DNA of 64,000 bases from Maribacter hydrothermalis (GTDB taxonomy: Bacteria; Bacteroidota; Bacteroidia; Flavobacteriales; Flavobacteriaceae). The first letter of the stretch is position 1; each line of letters starts with the position of its first letter. Location: NCBI RefSeq assembly GCF_001913155.1, contig NZ_CP018760.1, forward strand, positions 124,001 to 188,000, given 5' to 3'. Positions 9,384-16,317 of the stretch are shown here, in pieces. Both the position numbers and the translations under genes were made by a program. The notes beneath the pieces were generated by a model. It worked only from the letters and a program-made list of their open reading frames with translations, searched no databases and had not been told where the DNA came from.

Positions 9384-10118
9384 TTAAGAAAAATTACTCA
9401 TTAAATCCGTTCTCTTATTCGTTTCTAAATTTATATATTCAAAACGTTTGTAAGAACAAAAAGACCCCATATCTCTGTCCCCGTTTATAAAAACAGCACC
9501 AATTTGAAATAAGTGCTTACAGGGATAATTTGTTTTTGAAACCAAAACATCAATTTGCTTATCAATTGCTTCATAAATTACTTCTGTGGCCTCTTTAATT
9601 GGTATTTCTGAACTTAAAATTCGCGCTTTTTGTTCTAATAGAATTTGCTCTATCGTATTCATTTGATAATCTAAGTCGGTAATCGCCCCTTTTACAATTT
9701 TATTATTCTGTAATTTACTTAATCCAGCCTTTGCAGCACCACAACAAGAAGAATTTTGAGATTGTCCGTATCGGTTAATTTCACCTATTTTACCTTCTTT
9801 GGTAACTCCAATATGTGGTGCATAAAAAATAACTATTGCGCCATCTTCGGGAACATGATGAGCAAAAGCTCCCATACCTGTTATACCTGCAAAAGGATAA
9901 CCATCCAATCCCCCTAACTTAAATGGGCCTAACATTTCGTATGCTCTTGGAGGATATTGAATGGCATTTACATCATCACAACATAAGCTATCTGCATGCA
10001 TTAACTGATTTGGTTTTAAACCATAATTGCTCTCAATAATATCTAATAATTTATTTACCGTATCTTCTGTGGTCAGTGCATTTGGGTAATGCTCTTTTAC
10101 TGTTTTTAAAAAACTCAT
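9384..10118 (-). CDS. LCIB/C-type (theta-class) beta-like carbonic anhydrase
   Basis: A 244-residue cytoplasmic protein whose core matches the Limiting-CO2-Inducible B/C carbonic anhydrase domain of algae and bacteria: SLCCDDVN (residues 44-51), LGGLDGYPFAGITGMGAF, HHVP (87-90), APHIGV, and a GQSQNSSCCGAAKAG segment (118-132). One cysteine of the first motif with its following aspartate, one histidine of the second and one cysteine of the third fit the Cys-His-Cys zinc site known for this class; which of the doubled residues is used cannot be told. It would interconvert CO2 and bicarbonate. The bestrophin channel gene follows directly, supporting a joint role in inorganic carbon handling. Confidence 0.83.
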   Translation of the reverse strand: MSFLKTVKEHYPNALTTEDTVNKLLDIIESNYGLKPNQLMHADSLCCDDVNAIQYPPRAYEMLGPFKLGGLDGYPFAGITGMGAFAHHVPEDGAIVIFYAPHIGVTKEGKIGEINRYGQSQNSSCCGAAKAGLSKLQNNKIVKGAITDLDYQMNTIEQILLEQKARILSSEIPIKEATEVIYEAIDKQIDVLVSKTNYPCKHLFQIGAVFINGDRDMGSFCSYKRFEYINLETNKRTDLMSNFS

Positions 10119-10168
10119 CGTATTAAATATTTATTTTATCGTTTTTATACGTTATGCCTACCGTAGTA

Positions 10169-10183
10169 AAGGACTAAGTCCTT
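10169..10183. promoter_or_regulatory. Perfect 7-1-7 inverted repeat upstream of the carbonic anhydrase operon
   Basis: AAGGACTAAGTCCTT lies about 50 bases upstream of the carbonic anhydrase start and 56 bases after the stop of the gene before it. It is a perfect palindrome around a single A. No run of T follows on the minus strand, so it is a poor terminator and could instead be a regulator site. Chance cannot be excluded. Confidence 0.3.
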
Positions 10184-10238
10184 ATTAGTAAAAAGTAATT
10201 TTTATTGTATGGTTTTCAAAGACTAAGAACTACCCACT

Positions 10239-10583
10239 TTAATAACGCATTTGCCAGCTCATAATCTGCCCATCTTTTACGGTAAACAAAAAATTAGCTT
10301 TATTGGTATAGCCCTCACTGCTGTATTGACCTGTAACTACAACTTCATTGCCATTAACAGTATATTTAGCATTATCTACATGACCCTTCCGTTTAATAAT
10401 ATCACTTTCTAACCAGCTAAAAAATGCTTTTCCAGATTTTGCGGCACCATCTCCATAAGCTTGTGAAGCATTGGAATTAAATAGCGAACGTATTTTTTCA
10501 GCATCATTGGCCGACATTGCCGTCATCAGTAATTTGATAATACTTTCCGGATCATTTGATGTGTTTTGACTTATATCGTTCAT
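10239..10583 (-). CDS. NTF2-like/SnoaL-like domain protein
   Basis: A small alpha+beta cone-fold protein. I chose the ATG at 10583 (MNDISQNTSND, preceded by an A-rich leader), giving 114 residues; the frame stays open to 10670 but the added part looks like translated leader. Features: a first helix ESIIKLLMTAMSANDAEKIRSLF, AQAYGDG-like loop, then strands NAKYTVNGNEVVVTGQYSS and KANFLFTVKDGQIMSWQMRY typical of the NTF2/SnoaL superfamily. Function is unknown; members include isomerases and binding proteins. Confidence 0.75.
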   Translation of the reverse strand: MNDISQNTSNDPESIIKLLMTAMSANDAEKIRSLFNSNASQAYGDGAAKSGKAFFSWLESDIIKRKGHVDNAKYTVNGNEVVVTGQYSSEGYTNKANFLFTVKDGQIMSWQMRY

Positions 10584-10685
10584 TTGTTCTTTTTTTATAA
10601 TTATTGTAGCGTTTTGTAGTGTGCTTTGCATACATATAGAAAACATAGCTACGTAAAATAGATATAACATTTAATTTAAGTTGAC

Positions 10686-11030
10686 CTATTTTAAAGGGTG
10701 TTTTAAATATATAGCTACCATATTCAATAATAAAAACGGAATTTCCATAGCCGCGCCTTTTATATTGCCTAAATGCAACTGAAAGCATAAAATAAATAAA
10801 ATGGTTGCCGCCATTAAAAAATTACCATAAACAAAGGTTTGAGACCATGAAATTAATACTACGCTTACAAGCAGTACAATCCCCATAACCATAACCCCTA
10901 TTTTATCGAAGCCAAATGCCCTAAACATATTTATCATTTCTGGTTTGCCTTGCACCATTGCTAATCCTTGTTTTACTCCCATAAATAGAATTACTAAAAC
11001 TAAAATTCCGCTGATTATTTTTGTTATCAT
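10686..11030 (-). CDS. DoxX-like small membrane protein
   Basis: A 114-residue protein with four hydrophobic helices. The sequence between helices 1 and 2, VKQGLAMVQGKPEMINMFRAFGF, resembles the short DoxX-like proteins of Bacteroidota. DoxX-type proteins are associated with quinone or thiol redox systems, but small members have no assigned function. It is flanked upstream by a terminator hairpin and lies between the SDR gene and the NTF2-like gene on the same strand. Confidence 0.65.
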   Translation of the reverse strand: MITKIISGILVLVILFMGVKQGLAMVQGKPEMINMFRAFGFDKIGVMVMGIVLLVSVVLISWSQTFVYGNFLMAATILFILCFQLHLGNIKGAAMEIPFLLLNMVAIYLKHPLK

Positions 11031-11051
11031 ACTATTTTATTTTTAATCAAT

Positions 11052-11080
11052 AAACCCAATAATTTTAAGCTATTGGGTTT
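11052..11080 (-). terminator. Probable intrinsic terminator of the SDR gene
   Basis: A 10-bp stem (AAACCCAATA paired with TATTGGGTTT, nine-base loop) lies just after the SDR stop codon and before the DoxX-like start. The minus-strand tail TTTATTGATT is only moderately T-rich, so termination may be leaky. Confidence 0.5.
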
Positions 11081-11088
11081 TTATTAAG

Positions 11089-11844
11089 TTACTTAGTTGT
11101 ATAACCACCATTTGCTAAAATGGTCTGTCCAGTAATCCACCAACCATCGGTAGCTAAAAAAGTAATAATAGGTACGATATCCTCTATTTTGGTTAACCCT
11201 CCTAATGCCGAAGCTGATTTGTGGTAGGCAACCGCTTCTGGTGATTCCTGTCCATAGAAAAATTGAGTATCCATTGGTCCAGGCGCAATAGAATTCACCG
11301 AAATCCCTCTATCTCCGAATTCTTTTGATGCTGCTCTTGTATAATGTTCAACTGGTGCTTTTCCTCCTGCGTAAGTAGCGTACAATCCTGTGTATGCCCC
11401 TAACAATGATGTTGCAATGGTTATAATTTTGCCATCGTTTTCTAAGTTTGTACCCGCTTCTTTAATGAAAAAATAAGCTGATTTACTATTGATGTCGGAC
11501 ATGGTATCGAATTCTGCTTCCGATGTCTCGGCAAAAGGTTTTTTTAAGACCATACCAACTGTATTTACAGCAACATCTACACGACCAAACGCGTCTTTAG
11601 CCTTTTTAAAAAGTGCTTTTACGTTATCGGCTTTTGTTAAATCGCTTTGGACCATTATTGCCTTTCTGCCTAAACTTTCAACAGCTTTAACTGTTTTTTC
11701 CGCATCAGCTTTTGCACTATCACTATGAAAATGTACCACAACGTCTGAACCTTGTTTTGCTACTTCCCTACTAATTAGTCCGCCTAAGTTTTTAGCTCCT
11801 CCAGCGATTACTACTACCTTGTTTTTTAAATCTATTTTTGCCAT
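11089..11844 (-). CDS. SDR family NAD(P)-dependent oxidoreductase
   Basis: A classical short-chain dehydrogenase/reductase of 251 residues: the nucleotide-binding motif VVIAGGAKNLGG near the N-terminus, NTVG in place of NNAG after strand 4, serine in IATSLLGA, YAGGK carrying the catalytic tyrosine and lysine, and APGPMDT after strand 6. It is cytoplasmic; the substrate is unknown. A perfect 17-bp palindrome lies next to its -7 promoter box, so it is probably repressor controlled. The AraC-type regulator gene immediately upstream on the same strand may belong to the same circuit. Confidence 0.92.
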   Translation of the reverse strand: MAKIDLKNKVVVIAGGAKNLGGLISREVAKQGSDVVVHFHSDSAKADAEKTVKAVESLGRKAIMVQSDLTKADNVKALFKKAKDAFGRVDVAVNTVGMVLKKPFAETSEAEFDTMSDINSKSAYFFIKEAGTNLENDGKIITIATSLLGAYTGLYATYAGGKAPVEHYTRAASKEFGDRGISVNSIAPGPMDTQFFYGQESPEAVAYHKSASALGGLTKIEDIVPIITFLATDGWWITGQTILANGGYTTK

Positions 11845-11871
11845 TGCCTTAAATTTTAAGTATTACAAGAA

Positions 11872-11897
11872 CAAAATTAGAAAACAGGTACTGTTTT
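11872..11897 (-). promoter_or_regulatory. SDR promoter (-7 box) with overlapping operator-like palindrome
   Basis: On the minus strand TAATTTTG (11872-11879) fits the Bacteroidota -7 consensus TAnnTTTG. Directly upstream, within the spacer toward the -33 element, is AAAACAGGTACTGTTTT (11881-11897), a perfect 7-3-7 inverted repeat. Its position, between the promoter elements, is that of a repressor operator, for example for a MarR/HxlR/TetR-type dimer. No such regulator is adjacent; AraC proteins usually bind direct repeats. Confidence 0.5.
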
Positions 11898-11933
11898 AAA
11901 GTTATACCAAATTTAGGGTTTGTTGTAAATTCT

Positions 11934-12854
11934 TTAGATTCTGTGTTTTTTTCGAAATGCCGAAGGTGAAAGTCCTGTTTGTTTTTTGAAAAAATTACTA
12001 AAATGTGCCGTTTCGGAAAAGCCTATTGCAAAAGTGATTTCCTTAATAGATTTACCACTGTTTTTTAATAAAGATTTTGCCAAAGAAGTCGTTTTTTCAG
12101 TAATCCAGTTGGTTGGCGATTTACCTGTTTTACTTTTGATTACCTGACTAAAATAACTGGAATTCAGTTGTTGCATATGAGCATAATCTTGAGAATACAA
12201 AATTTCAGAACTCTCCTTTTTAACTAATTTTCGATAATGAGATTCAAGGTTTTCCTTGAATTGTTTCACTATTTTAGATTGGCTATTGCCTTCTTCTATT
12301 GGGAGATAATCTTGCCAAAACAAATCTTTGACCTTTAATAATAAAACAATTAGTAAATTACTGATAATCTTACTTTTATAAGGGGAATTGTTTTTATTTT
12401 CATTAAAAATTTGAAGGTAAAGCGTTTCTATTTCTTGATACTGAATTTCATTCGGTTTTTGAGGCGGAACAGTTTCTGAAAGTAGAAATGGAAAATCAGC
12501 AAACACATTTTGATTAATATTAGTTTTTAGAAATTCTTCACTAAACGTAATTAAATACGCTTCTTCTAAGCTGTAAAACTCAAATGCCTTTATATGTCCT
12601 GGATTGGTAAAATAAATGGTTTTAGAGTCGTATTCAAATTTTTGTGCGTCGGTGGTATAATTACCTTCTCCTTTTTTTATAAATACAAATGAATAATAAT
12701 TTGTTCTAAAAACAGGTGACTTGTACGGTATTTCTTTATGGATGTTTAAAAGGTTATTTATTGAAAATTCACTGTTCTGTTCAATAGGTATTTCTAAAGC
12801 ATTATATAAATCCGCGACTTTTTCAAAATATACTATTTCATCTGTTCTTGTCAT
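11934..12854 (-). CDS. AraC family transcriptional regulator
   Basis: A 306-residue regulator with an N-terminal cupin-like sensing region (NYYSFVFIKKGEGNYTTDAQKFEYDSKTIYF) and a C-terminal double helix-turn-helix of about 100 residues (NSSYFSQVIKSKTGKSPTNW, then KSIKEITFAIGFSETAHFSNFFKKQTGLSPSAFRK). It probably activates or represses nearby metabolic genes; the SDR gene 89 bases downstream on the same strand is the best candidate target. Its own promoter region (12855-12973) contains no clear repeat. Confidence 0.88.
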   Translation of the reverse strand: MTRTDEIVYFEKVADLYNALEIPIEQNSEFSINNLLNIHKEIPYKSPVFRTNYYSFVFIKKGEGNYTTDAQKFEYDSKTIYFTNPGHIKAFEFYSLEEAYLITFSEEFLKTNINQNVFADFPFLLSETVPPQKPNEIQYQEIETLYLQIFNENKNNSPYKSKIISNLLIVLLLKVKDLFWQDYLPIEEGNSQSKIVKQFKENLESHYRKLVKKESSEILYSQDYAHMQQLNSSYFSQVIKSKTGKSPTNWITEKTTSLAKSLLKNSGKSIKEITFAIGFSETAHFSNFFKKQTGLSPSAFRKKHRI

Positions 12855-12973
12855 GTACGTTAGTGTTTATCTAAAATTATAAAACTATTAAGCAAAAGTT
12901 TAGTTTGTAAACAAACAATGCTTTAGAAGACGCTAAAGCTAAAAAATTGTGCACTAAGAATTTTCAACAGTTA

Positions 12974-13906
12974 TTAATTATCCGTTCCAAACTCCAGTTG
13001 TCGCTTGTATTCTTTTTCATCAAAATAGCCCTTTGATTCTTGAATTAACCCTTCTTCATTTATAGTCCATTCTTCAAATCCATTAATACGTACTTTGTTG
13101 CCAGTTCCATCTGGTCCATTATTAGTTCCAGTAAGCGTCCAATGAAATTTTGTTTTGTCATTCTTTGTTGCCAAACTGTCCATTGAAACAACCATATCAG
13201 GAAAAGTCTCCATAAAACTTTTAGCAACATTTGTTATCGCTTCTGTACCTTCTGCCGGTATTCCATCATTTATCTGAAGCACGCCATCTTCGGCGAAAAA
13301 ATAGGAGACAAATTTAGGTCTTTGGCTACACCACACTTGTGCATAACTCTTTGCAAAAATGGCTATATCAAACTTTTGCAATTCTTCTGGCAAAGTTGTA
13401 TTTGTGTATGAGACATTAATGAATTTCCATTCACCATCTTCCTTAATTAAGGTGAAATTATCGATGTTATTTGTCTTAGATACACCATATTTATGTAGCG
13501 TAGCATCTGCCCAAACAAAAGCAATCTGGCCCTTGTTTATATGAATTTTGTATTCCTTAACGGGTTCATAAAAGGGACTCCGTTCTCCTTTTTTTTGTGA
13601 TTCAAAATAATCGCTAATTGAAATAACAGAATTTTTAGAAACTCCATCTCTAATTATGGCACTAGCCAAATTTGCCTTGTTTGAAACTATAGATTCCAAC
13701 GTCTGAAAGTCCGAATTACCCACAGCAAATAAGAGCTTCTCCACAAGAGCTATGAGCTCCTGTTCTTCCGCATTCCAAGTATTTTCTTTTTGGTTCTCTA
13801 CAACCTTTTCAGTCTGATTGGTTTTATTTGGATTAGACTGACAACTAAAAAATAAACTAGAAACAATTACAAGTGATATTATTTTAATATGTAATGTTCT
13901 TTTCAT
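12974..13906 (-). CDS. Lipoprotein with two NTF2/SnoaL-like regions
   Basis: The ATG at 13906 gives MKRTLHIKIISLVIVSSLFFSC, a clear lipoprotein signal; the frame continues 11 codons further upstream without a better start. After the linker, residues about 40-170 and 180-305 each look like a nuclear-transport-factor-2-like domain, the second with FVSYFFAEDGVLQINDGIPAEG and MDSLATKNDKTKFHWTLTGTNNGPDGTGN, a typical SnoaL-like polyketide cyclase segment. The role is unknown. It is the last ordinary gene before the accessory block at 13.9-19.8 kb. Confidence 0.75.
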   Translation of the reverse strand: MKRTLHIKIISLVIVSSLFFSCQSNPNKTNQTEKVVENQKENTWNAEEQELIALVEKLLFAVGNSDFQTLESIVSNKANLASAIIRDGVSKNSVISISDYFESQKKGERSPFYEPVKEYKIHINKGQIAFVWADATLHKYGVSKTNNIDNFTLIKEDGEWKFINVSYTNTTLPEELQKFDIAIFAKSYAQVWCSQRPKFVSYFFAEDGVLQINDGIPAEGTEAITNVAKSFMETFPDMVVSMDSLATKNDKTKFHWTLTGTNNGPDGTGNKVRINGFEEWTINEEGLIQESKGYFDEKEYKRQLEFGTDN

Positions 13907-13960
13907 AATTGGATGTTTTAGCTGCACGTTAAGGCGCATAGATTAAACAAGTTAAATATT

Positions 13961-14060
13961 ATTATTTAGTTTTATTTTTTTGTTTGCCCTAAACTAAATC
14001 TATCCTCGGTAGTTATACGGATTAGCGACTTTATAAACCTGCCGGCAGGTAGGCAGGCAC
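13961..14060. repeat. Cassette-type intergenic repeat with palindromic tail
   Basis: The first 80 bases (13961-14040) are related to 16163-16230: both read TTTTATTTTTT, then TAAA(C/G)TAAATC, then GATT(T)AGCGACTT with A/T-rich ends. It is followed by CCTGCCGGCAGGTAGGCAGG (14039-14058), an overlapping GC-rich palindrome of a type scattered in flavobacterial genomes. The element lies 3' of the truncated gene at 14107-14523, in the same relation as the other repeats in this block. Confidence 0.55.
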
Positions 14061-14106
14061 TTACTTTTATATTTTGCTCTAATATGTTCCTAACATTTAG
14101 GTTTCG

Positions 14107-14523
14107 TTATTTTTCTTTTAATTCGTCGTCGATAATCTGAATCATTATCTTGATTTTATCCATAAAAATCTGTTCATCTATAACATTCTCTTTTTTCCAA
14201 CTGAAAATATTGGCTGTCAGATCTTCCATTTCACGATTATTGAAGAACCATTCATAATCTGATGCGTATGTTCCCTTTGGAAATTCTTGATATCTTTCAG
14301 AATTTGATATGCTATTTAAAGCACTTAATTTACCATCGGTTGAAGGCCAAAAACGTTCATTTAATAGTCTTCTTACGAATCCATCTTCTTGGTTTGCATC
14401 TAAAATCATCGATTCAAAAGATGAAATGTATGATTTCAATTCAGCATTTTGTACGTAATCAATTTTGTTCGATGCAATAAGTGATTTGATATTGTAGGCT
14501 TCCCTAAAAATAGGACAGTTCAT
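14107..14523 (-). pseudogene. C-terminal fragment resembling DUF6090 proteins, cut by IS3 element
   Basis: The 138 residues begin abruptly (MNCPIFREAYNIKSLIASNKIDYVQNAELKSYI) next to the left end of an IS3-family element. The sequence resembles the C-terminal half of DUF6090 membrane-anchored proteins (a pattern of AYN-L--S-----I-N-EL), but the N-terminal basic region and transmembrane helix of that family are missing. In frame upstream there is a stop 12 bases away, inside the IS edge. It may still be translated from the internal ATG, but it most likely is a truncated remnant. The DUF6090 call is a family resemblance by eye only. Confidence 0.5.
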
Positions 14524-14560
14524 AATTCGAATTTACTAACTTTAAATTCAAACTGTCAAG

Positions 14561-14827
14561 ATGAAAAACAGCAAATTTAGCGAGAGCCAGATTATTAAGG
14601 CTCTTAAGGAAAACGAACAAGGAAGATCCGTAGGTGATCTATCCAGGGAATTAGGAATTGATAAAAGCACTTTCTACTATTGGCGTAAGAAGTACGGAGG
14701 CATGGAACAACAGCAGCTTAAACGTTTAAAAGAGCTTGAAGAAGAGAACAATAAGCTCAAACAGATGTATGCCGATGTAAGTCTTGACAATAAGATGCTA
14801 AAGGACGTATTGTCAAAAAAGTTCTAA
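14561..14827 (+). CDS. IS3 family transposase OrfA
   Basis: An 88-residue DNA-binding protein: helix-turn-helix (SESQIIKALKENEQGRSVGDLSRELGIDKSTFYYWRKKYGG) followed by a leucine-zipper-like coiled coil (LKRLKELEEENNKLKQMYAD). This is the standard OrfA of the IS3 group. It ends two codons after a slippery heptamer; a -1 shift there fuses it to OrfB to make the active transposase. Confidence 0.93.
   Translation: MKNSKFSESQIIKALKENEQGRSVGDLSRELGIDKSTFYYWRKKYGGMEQQQLKRLKELEEENNKLKQMYADVSLDNKMLKDVLSKKF
14815..14821 (+). other. Programmed -1 ribosomal frameshift site
   Basis: The heptamer A-AAA-AAG is in the orfA reading frame in the canonical X-XXY-YYZ phase. Shifting back by one base leads directly into the orfB frame (VLKPSDKRVRVKYLIK), which is open through 15705. 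The fused OrfAB would run from 14561 to 15705, about 380 residues. Confidence 0.75.
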
Positions 14828-14922
14828 AGCCTTCCGACAAGAGAGTTCGTGTAAAGTATCTTATCAAAACGTTTGTAGTTCCTATCATCCGTGCCTGTAA
14901 AGTTGTAGGCCTGAGTAGATCG

Positions 14923-15705
14923 ATGTGGTATTACCAAAGTAAGAAGGATGATAGCGAGGTTATCGATAAGCTAACAGCGTTGGCGGAATCGTACCCAACT
15001 AGAGGTTTTGATGAATATTATTACAAGATCCGTCGTGAAGGCTTAAAATGGAACAGAAAACGAGTGTTACGTGTGTACCGCGAGATGAAACTCAGTCTGC
15101 GCCGTAAACATAAAAAGCGTTTGGTCAAACGTATAAAACAACCTTTGGAAACACCTTTGACACTAAATGAGTGTTGGAGTATGGATTTTATGAGCGATGC
15201 GCTTACCGATGGCAGAAAGTTGCGTGTATTTAATGTTTTGGATGATTGTAACCGGGAAGCTCTGGCAATAGATGCAGGACTTTCTTATCCGGCGAGAGCC
15301 GTAATGGAAACATTGGATCGTTTAAAAGATGAAATAGGAACACCTAAATACGTGAGGTGCGATAATGGTCCGGAGTTTACCTCTAAGACATTTATGAACT
15401 GGTGTAAAAAGAACTTTATAGAAATTAAATATACACAACCGAGAAAGCCGATGCAAAACGGATATATAGAACGATTTAATCGTTTTTTTAGAGAAGATAT
15501 ATTGGATGCCTATTATTTCAATGACATTTATCAGCTTCAAAAGATAAGCGATAACTGGCGGGATGATTATAATTTTAACCATCCGCATAAATCATTAGGC
15601 AATATATCTCCCAAAGAATTCATGCCCAGATTTGATGAAGAATTTAAATTCTTCATCAAATCTGACCTAAATAATAATTATTTATCGAATTTAGAGGTGT
15701 CCTAA
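14923..15705 (+). CDS. IS3 family transposase OrfB (DDE integrase domain)
   Basis: An rve-type DDE catalytic domain. The HTH_21-like segment (TRGFDEYYYKIRREGLKWNRKRVLRVYREM) precedes the core with the first catalytic aspartate in CWSMDFMSDA, the second in VRCDNGPEFTS, and the glutamate in QNGYIERFNRFFREDIL. The first ATG in frame is at 14923, but the frame is open back to the slippery site at 14815-14821, so the natural product is an OrfA-OrfB fusion made by frameshifting. The catalytic triad is intact, so the element could still be mobile. Confidence 0.93.
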   Translation: MWYYQSKKDDSEVIDKLTALAESYPTRGFDEYYYKIRREGLKWNRKRVLRVYREMKLSLRRKHKKRLVKRIKQPLETPLTLNECWSMDFMSDALTDGRKLRVFNVLDDCNREALAIDAGLSYPARAVMETLDRLKDEIGTPKYVRCDNGPEFTSKTFMNWCKKNFIEIKYTQPRKPMQNGYIERFNRFFREDILDAYYFNDIYQLQKISDNWRDDYNFNHPHKSLGNISPKEFMPRFDEEFKFFIKSDLNNNYLSNLEVS

Positions 15706-15716
15706 GAAGGGGAAGC

Positions 15717-15832
15717 CTACACCACCTCTTTCATCAACACTTCAATTGACTTTTCTAATTGCTCATCAATACCTTTTGCAATACGTTCAGGCTGGTTTTT
15801 AATGATGATTTCTGGGTTAGTTTCGTTGTTTT
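15717..15832 (-). pseudogene. Displaced 3'-end copy of the S41 protease gene
   Basis: These 116 bases match 19788-19903, the last 38 codons plus stop of the tricorn-like protease gene, in the same orientation with five mismatches. Three changes are silent and two alter residues (T to I, and the final E to V), so the copy encodes NETNPEIIIKNQPERIAKGI and onward to a stop. Homology ends abruptly on both sides (ctac at the stop codon; a T-run at 15830). It is either an old 3' end displaced by insertion of the 4-kb segment between the copies, or a remnant of a divergent paralog. Confidence 0.85.
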
Positions 15833-15850
15833 TTTATTTTTGTCTCCTTT

Positions 15851-16021
15851 TTACCATAAACCAAATACCCAAATGGCGAGTCCGAGGGATAATAGGATAT
15901 TCGCCCAGCTATAAACGGAATTTAGTGCTTCTATCACAGAGAATTTTTCAGATAGCCAAAATAATCCGCCAATCGCCATAAGTGCGAAACCAATTATTTC
16001 CAATTTGTTATTCTTCTCCAT
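15851..16021 (-). CDS. Small two-helix membrane protein, 56 residues
   Basis: A short frame encodes MEKNNKLEIIGFALMAIGGL, then FWLSEKFSV, and a second hydrophobic stretch WANILLSLGLAIWVFGLW. Two transmembrane helices with a short polar turn are evident and the N-terminus is charged, so the reading frame looks real. No family is recognised. It lies within the cassette-like block between the displaced protease fragment and the first long imperfect palindrome. Confidence 0.55.
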   Translation of the reverse strand: MEKNNKLEIIGFALMAIGGLFWLSEKFSVIEALNSVYSWANILLSLGLAIWVFGLW

Positions 16022-16084
16022 TTGTATACTGTTTACGGTTGTATTTATTAAATTGTGATTTCTTGCAAGATGTTCGTTTAGTAT

Positions 16085-16260
16085 AACTGCTAACGCTTGA
16101 GCTAAGCGTAGTGCGGAGGCAAGGAAACTTTTCGTTTCCGTCTGAGCACGAAGCTAAAGCTTATTGTTTGGTTTTATTTTTTCTTGTCTAAAGTTAAATC
16201 CATAAGATTTAGCGACTTAGTAAATATACACAGACCTACCGATTTAGCCCTAAAGTCCGC
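16085..16260. repeat. Cassette-type dyad element between orphan genes
   Basis: The gap 16022-16317 has no gene. It holds a long imperfect palindrome: inner stem GGAAAC (16123-16128) with GTTTCC (16134-16139), extended outward by GTGC/GCAC and AGCT arms with mismatches (16085-16170). Next comes a segment (16163-16230) related to the repeat at 13961-14040. The combination lies 3' of the orphan gene at 16318-17211. It resembles the recombination-site spacers of cassette arrays, but the integron consensus ends are not exact. Confidence 0.5.
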
Positions 16261-16317
16261 ATTACGTTTAGGCTTGGTTACCTGCTGGTTTTTTTCTCGG
16301 TTTATGTTTTAAATGTT

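Larger units (their letters stand above)
14535..15705 (+). mobile_element. IS3-family insertion sequence (ends approximate)
   Basis: A complete IS3-type unit: overlapping orfA and orfB with a -1 slippery site, total about 1.17 kb. Weak terminal inverted repeats are visible, ACTTTAAATTC near 14538-14548 at the left against the complement of GAATTTAGAGG at 15687-15697, with the orfB stop codon inside the right end as often in this family. No target duplication could be identified. The left end cuts a DUF6090-like gene; the right end is next to a displaced fragment of the S41 protease gene. Confidence 0.8.

Noticed and set aside
10552..10788. Minus-strand frame overlapping the NTF2-like and DoxX-like genes
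   Set aside because: It overlaps two better supported genes in another frame and has no domain.
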